A DNA stretch of 64,000 bases from NCBI GenBank assembly GCA_041906305.1, contig JAYRJL010000004.1, positions 389,316 through 453,315 on the forward strand. Direction: 5' to 3'. The position numbers and the translations under genes are program-made. Positions 9,751 to 15,873 of this stretch are shown piece after piece. The stretch is from SHVZ01 sp041906305. Its GTDB lineage: Bacteria > Pseudomonadota > Alphaproteobacteria > SHVZ01. Position 1 is the first letter of the stretch. Each line of letters opens with the position of its first letter. A model generated the notes under the pieces. The model was not told the origin of the DNA. It made no database searches and was given only the letters and a program-made list of their open reading frames with translations.

Positions 9751-10617
9751 ATGATCACCGATGCCGATGTCGCCTTCTACCGGGAGAACGGCTACCTGCT
9801 GGTCCCCGACGTGTTCAGCCCGGAGGAGGTCGCCGAATTGCGCGCGGTCACCGACGGCTTCGTCGAGCGCGCCGGCAGGATCGACGCCCATGACGACGTC
9901 TACGACCTGGAGGACAGCCACCGCCGCGGCAATCCGCGCGTGCGACGGATCAAGACGCCGCATCTCCAAGACCCGGTCTATGCCGCGGCCTCCCGGCACC
10001 CGAAGGTGATCGAGGTGCTGAAGCGCCTGATCGGCCCGTCGATCCGCTTCGACACCGGCAAGCTGAATCTCAAGTCGGCCGGCTACGGCGCCCCGGTCGA
10101 ATGGCACCAGGACTGGGCCTTCTATCCCCACACCAACGACGACCTCGCCGCGGTCGGCATCATGCTCGACGATGTCGACGAGTCGAACGGTCCGCTGCTC
10201 GTGGTCCCCGGCACGCATCTCGGGCCGACCTACGACCACCACGCCGACGGCCGCTTCTGCGGCGCGATGGACGCAGACGACGTCGACCTCGACCAGGCGG
10301 TGCCGCTGGTGGGGAAGGCCGGATCGATCACGATCCACCATGCGAGGATCATCCACGGTTCGGCGACCAACCGCACCAACCGCCCGCGCCGCTTGCTGCT
10401 GTTCCAGTACTGCGCCGCCGACGCGTGGCCGCTCCGGGGCCTCACGGACTACGACCAGTTCAAGGCGAACCTGATCTGCGGCGAGGAATCGGTCGCTCCA
10501 CGCCTCGTGGCGGTGCCGGTACGGATGCCGTATCCTGAAGCCCTGAATGGCGGATCGATCTACGAAAACCAGAAGGGCACGAGCCGCCGGTACTTCGCGA
10601 CCGCCGAGCCCGCCTGA
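9751..10617 (+). CDS. Phytanoyl-CoA dioxygenase (PhyH) family protein
   Basis: 288 residues of the Fe(II)/2-oxoglutarate-dependent PhyH family, which hydroxylates small organic substrates. The metal triad is visible: His119 and Asp121 in EWHQDW, and His202 in RIIHGSATNRT. An Arg shortly after (about 208-213) fits the 2-oxoglutarate carboxylate site. The N-terminal ADVAFYRENGYLLVPDVFS is the usual family start, so I chose the ATG at 9751 (GGGGA ribosome site) over longer in-frame starts. It opens an operon with a LacI regulator and two DUF3830 genes; the substrate is unknown but probably a carboxylate or its derivative taken up for catabolism (inference). Confidence 0.9.
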   Translation: MITDADVAFYRENGYLLVPDVFSPEEVAELRAVTDGFVERAGRIDAHDDVYDLEDSHRRGNPRVRRIKTPHLQDPVYAAASRHPKVIEVLKRLIGPSIRFDTGKLNLKSAGYGAPVEWHQDWAFYPHTNDDLAAVGIMLDDVDESNGPLLVVPGTHLGPTYDHHADGRFCGAMDADDVDLDQAVPLVGKAGSITIHHARIIHGSATNRTNRPRRLLLFQYCAADAWPLRGLTDYDQFKANLICGEESVAPRLVAVPVRMPYPEALNGGSIYENQKGTSRRYFATAEPA

Positions 10618-11638
10618 ACCTGTCCGCCGGCGCGGCGGCGGCAATGCCTCGCCGCGCATGGCGGACGTCGCCCGCATCGCCGACGTCTCGATGATCACGG
10701 TGTCCCGCGCGCTCCGCACGCCGGATCGCGTGGCGCCGGAGACGCGCGCGCGCGTCCAGGCGGCGATGAAGCAGGTGGGGTACGTGCCCGACCTGGTCGC
10801 CGCCAGCCTCGCCTCGCGCCGGAGCCGGGTCGTCGCCGTCGTGGTGCCGACGATCGGCAGCTCGATCTTCAGCGACAGCATCGAGGGCATGTCCGATCTG
10901 CTGCGGAGCCGCGGCTACCAGCTGATCATCGGCGGCGGCAGCTATGATACCGAGGACTCAGAGAGCGTGATCGCGGCCCTGCTCGGCCGCAGGCCCGACG
11001 GGTTGATCCTCACCGGCAGCCGCCACCCGAAGCGCGCGCGCAAGATGATCGGGGATGCCCGCATCCCGGTGGTCGAGATGTGGGAGCTGCCGCCGCGGCC
11101 GATCGACTCCGCGGTCGGGTTCTCTAACCGAGGCGCGGTGCGCGCGATGGCGATGCGGCTGGTCGAGGCGGGGTACAAGGCAATCGCCTATATCGGCCCG
11201 GCCGGCGGCGACCCGCGTGCGACGCAGCGGCGCCAGGGCTATGCCGACGCGATGCTGCGCCATGGCCGGACGCCGGTGTTCATCGAGACGCCGCGGCCGC
11301 CTTCCCAGATGGAGCATGGCGCCGAGGCCGTCATCCGTGTCGCCCGTGATCACCCCGAGATCGACGCCGCCTGCTTCACCAGCGACGTGCTCGCCGCCGG
11401 TGCGCTGTTCCAGTGCCGCCGCCTCGGCTGGGACGTGCCCGGCCGCTTCGCGATCGCGGGCTTCGGCGATTTCGAGATCGCCGCCGCGGCGGCCCCGGCG
11501 CTGACCAGCGTCTCGGTGCCGAGGTACCGGATCGGCGAGGAGTCGGCACGCCTGATCCTCGGGCGCATCGACGGCGAGATCGCACCAGGACGGAAGGTCG
11601 ATCTCGGCTTCGACGTGATCTGGCGCGAGAGCACCTGA
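10547..11638 (+). CDS. LacI/GalR-family transcriptional regulator
   Basis: 363 residues. The helix-turn-helix MADVARIADVSMITVSRAL starts at residue 38 and is followed by the hinge helix PDLVAASLASRRS. The effector domain (from about residue 93, RVVAVVVPTIGSSIFSDS) is a periplasmic-binding-protein fold of the GntR-like subgroup. A basic 37-residue extension precedes the HTH if the ATG at 10547 is used, overlapping phyH by 71 nt; the alternative ATG at 10658 removes it. Such basic extensions are common in this subgroup, so the start is undecided. It probably binds the palindrome at 9707-9720 and senses the pathway substrate. Confidence 0.92.
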   Translation: MADRSTKTRRARAAGTSRPPSPPEPVRRRGGGNASPRMADVARIADVSMITVSRALRTPDRVAPETRARVQAAMKQVGYVPDLVAASLASRRSRVVAVVVPTIGSSIFSDSIEGMSDLLRSRGYQLIIGGGSYDTEDSESVIAALLGRRPDGLILTGSRHPKRARKMIGDARIPVVEMWELPPRPIDSAVGFSNRGAVRAMAMRLVEAGYKAIAYIGPAGGDPRATQRRQGYADAMLRHGRTPVFIETPRPPSQMEHGAEAVIRVARDHPEIDAACFTSDVLAAGALFQCRRLGWDVPGRFAIAGFGDFEIAAAAAPALTSVSVPRYRIGEESARLILGRIDGEIAPGRKVDLGFDVIWREST

Positions 11639-11641
11639 CGG

Positions 11642-12097
11642 ATGCCTCGATATCTCGTGTTCGATCTCGGTGGCGCCATCGCGCGCGCCCGGCTCGACGA
11701 CGAGCTTGCGCCGGTCACGTGCCAGACGCTGTGGGATCGGATGCTGCCGTTCGAGGGGCAGGGACTGCCGGCGCGGCATTCCGGCACCGAGGCAGGCTTC
11801 CATTTCGATCCGACGATCACGGTGCCGGTCGAGAACGCGACCACCCACCTGATCAAGGGCGACGTCGTCTTCATCCACTACCCGCACCGCATGCGCCACG
11901 GCAATCCGGATCCGATCAGCGAGGTGATCTGGTGCTATGGCCGCTACAACATGGCGATCGCGCCGGGGAAGCAGGAACCGGTGCTCGGCAACGTCTTCGC
12001 CACGATCGAGCCGGGCTCGGAGGCGTTCTACGCGATGAGCGAACTTCTGTTCAAAGAGGGGCCGCAGCCGCTCAAGGTCACCGGAGAGGTTGCGTGA
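11642..12097 (+). CDS. DUF3830 family protein, first copy (cyclophilin-like fold)
   Basis: 151 residues. The start MPRYLVFDLGGAIARARL, the THLIKGDVVFIHYP strand and the overall length fit DUF3830, a small family predicted to have the cyclophilin-like barrel of Thermotoga TM1367. The family has no proven activity; members often sit beside transporters and hydrolases for small organic acids or amides. It starts 3 nt after the regulator and overlaps the next, paralogous gene by one base. The two copies share most of their first 30 residues but differ in the central loop. Confidence 0.8.
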   Translation: MPRYLVFDLGGAIARARLDDELAPVTCQTLWDRMLPFEGQGLPARHSGTEAGFHFDPTITVPVENATTHLIKGDVVFIHYPHRMRHGNPDPISEVIWCYGRYNMAIAPGKQEPVLGNVFATIEPGSEAFYAMSELLFKEGPQPLKVTGEVA

Positions 12098-12549
12098 TGG
12101 CCCGATACCTCGTCTTCACCATGGACGGCACCAGTGCCAGGGCGCGCCTGCTCGAGGATCTCGCGCCGGAGACGTGCAAGGCGGTCTGGAGGCTGCTGCC
12201 GGTCTCGGGACCGTGCGGACATGTGATGCTGGGCGGCACGTCCTGCGCGCTCAACGTCGACCCGGGCGTGGTCGTACCGGAGGAGAACGCCGCCGGCCTG
12301 ATCCATCCAGGCGACGTGATGTTCATCCATTACAACGCCCGCGAACGCCATGGCCACCCTGAGGCCGAGAGCAAGATCTACTGGGCCTACGACAGGTACT
12401 GCGCGCCGAAGACGCCGGGCAAGATGACGCCGGAATACCCGAACGTGTTCGCCGAGTTCGTGGGCGAGACGCGAGCCTTCTTCAAGGCGTGCGAGAAGAC
12501 GTTCCTGGAGGGCCGGCGGCCGATCTCGATCACCGGCGTCGAGGACTGA
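12097..12549 (+). CDS. DUF3830 family protein, second copy
   Basis: 150 residues, paralogous to its upstream neighbour (MARYLVFTMDGTSARARL at the start; HPGDVMFIHYNARERHGHP in the middle). The ATG at 12097 overlaps the preceding stop by one base (TGATG); a GTG one codon earlier is also possible. Two copies in a row suggest either a heteromeric complex or two substrate specificities. It is the last gene of the phyH-lacI operon and ends directly against a convergent PAS protein: the two stops together form TGATCA. Confidence 0.78.
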   Translation: MARYLVFTMDGTSARARLLEDLAPETCKAVWRLLPVSGPCGHVMLGGTSCALNVDPGVVVPEENAAGLIHPGDVMFIHYNARERHGHPEAESKIYWAYDRYCAPKTPGKMTPEYPNVFAEFVGETRAFFKACEKTFLEGRRPISITGVED

Positions 12550-13125
12550 TCAGTCCTTGAAGTCCGGAATGCCGGCGCCGATGTCGATGAAGGTGCGGTC
12601 GTGGACGTCGAGGACCTCGAGCTTGTCGGTGCTGGAGTCTCGATATTCGTCCAGCGGCGCCGAGTTCGACTGGTAGTAGACGAGGCGGGCGGTCCCGTCG
12701 TTGTCGCGCATCGGCAGCGCGAAGGTCTCGTTCATGTACATGAGGCCGGTTTGGGTCGTGGAGACCAGCTTGACCAGCATGCCGCAGGGCTGCTCGCAGA
12801 CGAGATAGATCGCGCGCGAGGCCTTGGCGCGGCGCTTCGGCTGCACGAAGTCGAGATAGTTTCGGCCCGTCGGATCGCTGCCGAAGCCTTCCCGATGCTT
12901 GGTGCCGACCAGCCGGATCCGGATCACCTCCGGCGAGACCAACTCGTGGATGATGAAGGTATTGAGAACGGACGCCTGCGCGCCCGGGTCGAAGTCGCGA
13001 CGCGACGGGATCAGATCCTGCTTCGGCAGCGAGTCCCAGTAGTCGGCGAAGGTCGCCGACTGCTCGTGCCCGAACTCGATCCCGCGGAAAGGAGCGCTCG
13101 CCGCCTTGAAGGCCATGGCGCGCAC
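12550..13125 (-). CDS. Single PAS-domain protein (PAS_5 type)
   Basis: 191 residues. After a short N-terminal helix, ATFADYWDSLPKQDLIPSRRDFDP and the following VIRIRLVGT...GRNYLDFV segment match the alphaproteobacterial PAS_5 family (PF07310). No output domain is present, so it is likely a stand-alone sensor or adaptor. It starts one base after the DUF72 gene ends, on the same strand, implying co-transcription. A second, shorter start three codons in (13116) is possible. A similar domain is fused to a receiver at 14968-15867. Confidence 0.8.
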   Translation of the reverse strand: MRAMAFKAASAPFRGIEFGHEQSATFADYWDSLPKQDLIPSRRDFDPGAQASVLNTFIIHELVSPEVIRIRLVGTKHREGFGSDPTGRNYLDFVQPKRRAKASRAIYLVCEQPCGMLVKLVSTTQTGLMYMNETFALPMRDNDGTARLVYYQSNSAPLDEYRDSSTDKLEVLDVHDRTFIDIGAGIPDFKD

Positions 13126-13126
13126 T

Positions 13127-14008
13127 CTAGACGAGCTTCCTCGCGACCGCTTCCATCATCTGCCGTGCGTTGATGGGCGCCTGGCGCTTGTCGGTATTGT
13201 CGAAATAGACGTACACCTTGCGACGCCGCGACCGACCGATGGACGGCGCTGCGAACTCTCCGTCGGTCATCGGCCCGCCCGTCGCCCAGGCGACCGCGCG
13301 ATCGGCCCAGCGCTCGATCTCCGCTTTCGAATAGGTGCTCTTGTAGAGCGTCTTCGAACCGTGCAGCCGGCAGTAGACGAAGTCGGCGGTGAGATCCATG
13401 AGCCGGGACCACTTCACCGTGTCGGCGCAGACGAGCGCCACGCCGTGGCGCCGGAGCAGGCGGATGAAAGCCGGATCGCGAAAGCTTTCGTGACGGATCT
13501 CGATCGCGTGACGCAGAGGCCGCCTTGCATCGGCGGTGGTCCACGCCCGGCCGTCGAGCCGCGCGTCGTGCTTTCGCGCGAGCGCCGCCGCGGCCTCCGT
13601 GTCCCCGGGCAGCAGCGCCAGGAAAGGCTCGAGCCGGGCCTCGTCGAAGCGGAAGGTCGGCGGAAACTGCCAGAGGATCGGGCCGAGCTTGGCGCCGAGC
13701 CTGAGGACGCCGGAGGCAAGGAAGTTGGCGAGCGGCTTCTCCGGTCCGCGCAGCTTCAGCATATGCGTCAGGTAGCGGGACCCCTTGACCGCGAAGACGA
13801 AGTCGTCGGGCGTCTCGTCCGCCCAGCGGGCAAATGCCTCGGGACGCTGCAGGCCGTAGAAGGTGCCGTTGACTTCGATCGAGCTGAAGACGCGGCTGGC
13901 ATGCGCCAGCTCACGCTTCTGCCCGAGCCCCTCCGGATAGAAGTGACCGCGCCACGGCGCGTAGGTCCAGCCGGAGATGCCGATCCTGATATCCGACGTC
14001 CGCGCCAT
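13127..14008 (-). CDS. DUF72 (YecE-like) TIM-barrel protein
   Basis: 293 residues. IRIGISGWTYAPWRGHFYPEG at the start, FSSIEVNGTFYGLQR near residue 45 and FAVKGSRYLTHMLKL near 75 are hallmarks of DUF72 (PF01904), predicted to form a TIM barrel related to xylose-isomerase-like enzymes. The biochemical role of the family is unsettled. It lies 12 nt downstream of the pirin gene and one base upstream of the PAS gene, so the three minus-strand genes look like one unit. Confidence 0.88.
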   Translation of the reverse strand: MARTSDIRIGISGWTYAPWRGHFYPEGLGQKRELAHASRVFSSIEVNGTFYGLQRPEAFARWADETPDDFVFAVKGSRYLTHMLKLRGPEKPLANFLASGVLRLGAKLGPILWQFPPTFRFDEARLEPFLALLPGDTEAAAALARKHDARLDGRAWTTADARRPLRHAIEIRHESFRDPAFIRLLRRHGVALVCADTVKWSRLMDLTADFVYCRLHGSKTLYKSTYSKAEIERWADRAVAWATGGPMTDGEFAAPSIGRSRRRKVYVYFDNTDKRQAPINARQMMEAVARKLV

Positions 14009-14020
14009 GCACGCTCATGC

Positions 14021-14869
14021 CTAGAACTTCCCGGACTGGAAATCCGCGACGGCCTCGCGGAGTTCCTCCACCGTGTTCATCACGAAGGGACCGTACTTGG
14101 CGACCGGTTCGCCGAGCGGTCTGCCGGCGACCAGGATGAAGCGACCGCCCTCCTTCGCCGACACGTCGATGCGATCGCCGTGGCTGAGCACCGCGACGCG
14201 GCCGCGCGCGACCTTTTCCGCCCCGATCTCGACCGATCCCTCGAACGGATAGATGAAGGCATTGTGCCCGGCCGGCAGCTCGTGGACGAAGCTGGCGCCG
14301 GCCGGCAGCGCCACGTCGAGATAGGTCGGATCGGTCGCGACGGCCGAGATCGGACCTTCGGTCGTGCCGATGCGCCCGGCGATCACGCGCACCTTGGCGC
14401 CGCCGACCTCGATCTCGGGAATCTCCTCGGGATCGATCTCCTGGTAGCGGGGCGCGCACATCTTGTCCTTGGCCGGCAGGTTGACCCAGAGCTGGAAGCC
14501 CCACATCAGGCCGTTCTCCTGTTCGGGCAGCTCGGAGTGGACGATGCCGCGGCCGGCGGTCATCCACTGCACGCTGCCGGGGCGGAGCAGTCCCTTGTTG
14601 CCCTTGTTGTCCTCGTGGCGCATGCGGCCGGCCAGCATGTAGGTGACCGTCTCGAAGCCTCGATGCGGATGGTCGGGAAAGCCCGCGATGTAGTCCTTGG
14701 CGTCGTCCGAGCGAAATTCGTCCAGCATCAGGAACGGATCGAGGTCGGGCAGGCGCTGCTGGCCGATGACGCGGGTCAGCTTGACGCCGGCGCCGTCGCT
14801 GGTCGGCTGGCCGGGCATCACCGCAAGCACACGGCGGGCGCCGGAGGCTTCGGTCTTGAGGGCGGTCAT
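14021..14869 (-). CDS. Pirin family protein
   Basis: 282 residues with two cupin domains. The N-terminal cupin has the metal-binding pattern DHPHRGFETVTYML (His-x-His) and later WMTAGRGIVHSE with the third His and Glu; the C-terminal cupin includes the VHELPAGHNAFIYPFEGSV region. Bacterial pirins bind iron and some act as quercetin dioxygenases, so a redox or oxygenase role is possible but unproven. The ribosome site AAAGGAAA stands 7 nt before the ATG at 14869. It heads the pirin-DUF72-PAS gene group. Confidence 0.93.
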   Translation of the reverse strand: MTALKTEASGARRVLAVMPGQPTSDGAGVKLTRVIGQQRLPDLDPFLMLDEFRSDDAKDYIAGFPDHPHRGFETVTYMLAGRMRHEDNKGNKGLLRPGSVQWMTAGRGIVHSELPEQENGLMWGFQLWVNLPAKDKMCAPRYQEIDPEEIPEIEVGGAKVRVIAGRIGTTEGPISAVATDPTYLDVALPAGASFVHELPAGHNAFIYPFEGSVEIGAEKVARGRVAVLSHGDRIDVSAKEGGRFILVAGRPLGEPVAKYGPFVMNTVEELREAVADFQSGKF

Positions 14870-14967
14870 GTCGTGGTTTCCTTTCGCGGCTTCGCGAAGA
14901 TGGTCCTTCTTCGGCCGGGTTGCCAGAGGCGTCCGGGGAAAGACCGTTCACGCCACCGGAACAATTC

Positions 14968-15867
14968 CTAGAGCCAGACCGCGACGCAAAGCGCGTAGAC
15001 GACACCCTTGCCGGAATCCGCGACGGGCAGCATCAGCCGCTGGAAGTGCTGGATGCGGAAGTCGTGGATCGTCTTGACGACCTGGAAGTTGGGCCGTCTG
15101 GTCCGGCGCATGCTGCGCAACCCCGGCTCGGCGTGGCGCCGGAACCAGGTCGGCTGCTCGTCGAGGTATCGGCCTTCGAGCTTGAGCCCGACGGCGCGTT
15201 CCACGTCGCGCCCGGCGCGGAGAAAGCGGATGCGCCCGGACTCGCTCAGCTCGGCCAGCATCAGGTTCGGCTCGAGGACGGAGAGGGGAGAGGTTTCGAT
15301 CGGCAGGAAGTCGTTCGCCTCCGGCATCGCGCGGCCGCGACGTCGCTCGTCCCAGAGCTCGTAGAGGCGCGTCACGTCCTGGTGGCCGGCGGTGTGGAGC
15401 TGACGGCATTCCTCTGAGCGCAGCCAGACTTGAAGGCCGCTCGGATCGCGCCGCTCGAAGATGATGCGGAGCGTGCGCAGCAGCTGCGAGGGCGAGAAGG
15501 GCTTGGTGACATAGGCGTCGACGCCGAGATCCTGGGCCGAAAGCACCGAGGTCTCGGTCCTGTCGGCGGTCAGCAGCAGGTAGGGGATTTCCGGCCAGCC
15601 GGTGCGCACCTTCTTCAGGAGCTCGATGCCGTCCATCTTCGGCATTCGGAGGTCCGACAGGATCACGTCGAAGTGCAGGAGGCCGGTCTCGAGAAAGGCC
15701 AGAGCCTCGAGACCGTCGCCGGCGGTGATGATGTTGCGGATGCCGAGGCGCTCGAGGATGCGGCGCTCGAGGCCGAGCGCGAAGGCGTCGTCCTCGACCA
15801 GCATGACCGACAACGCCGTGGGCTCGAACCAGGCGTCGTCCCGGTAGTCGGAAAGCGCCGCTTCCAT
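14968..15867 (-). CDS. Response regulator: receiver domain fused to PAS_5-like domain
   Basis: 299 residues. Residues about 18-135 are a canonical receiver: acidic pair VEDD (25-27), phospho-acceptor Asp72 in ILSDLRMP, and the TKPF lysine near 127. The C-terminal half (from about LYELWDERRRGRAMPEAND to residue 299) resembles the PAS_5 family rather than a DNA-binding or enzymatic output, so the output may be protein-protein interaction. The gene starts 6 nt after the MHYT hybrid kinase stop on the same strand, making that kinase its likely partner. Confidence 0.85.
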   Translation of the reverse strand: MEAALSDYRDDAWFEPTALSVMLVEDDAFALGLERRILERLGIRNIITAGDGLEALAFLETGLLHFDVILSDLRMPKMDGIELLKKVRTGWPEIPYLLLTADRTETSVLSAQDLGVDAYVTKPFSPSQLLRTLRIIFERRDPSGLQVWLRSEECRQLHTAGHQDVTRLYELWDERRRGRAMPEANDFLPIETSPLSVLEPNLMLAELSESGRIRFLRAGRDVERAVGLKLEGRYLDEQPTWFRRHAEPGLRSMRRTRRPNFQVVKTIHDFRIQHFQRLMLPVADSGKGVVYALCVAVWL

Positions 15868-15873
15868 CGGTCG

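Noticed and set aside
11413..12549. A longer frame that would fuse upstream sequence to the second DUF3830 protein
   Set aside because: The upstream part is an out-of-frame reading of the LacI and first DUF3830 genes; the family start MARYLVF with overlapping stop fixes the gene at 12097.
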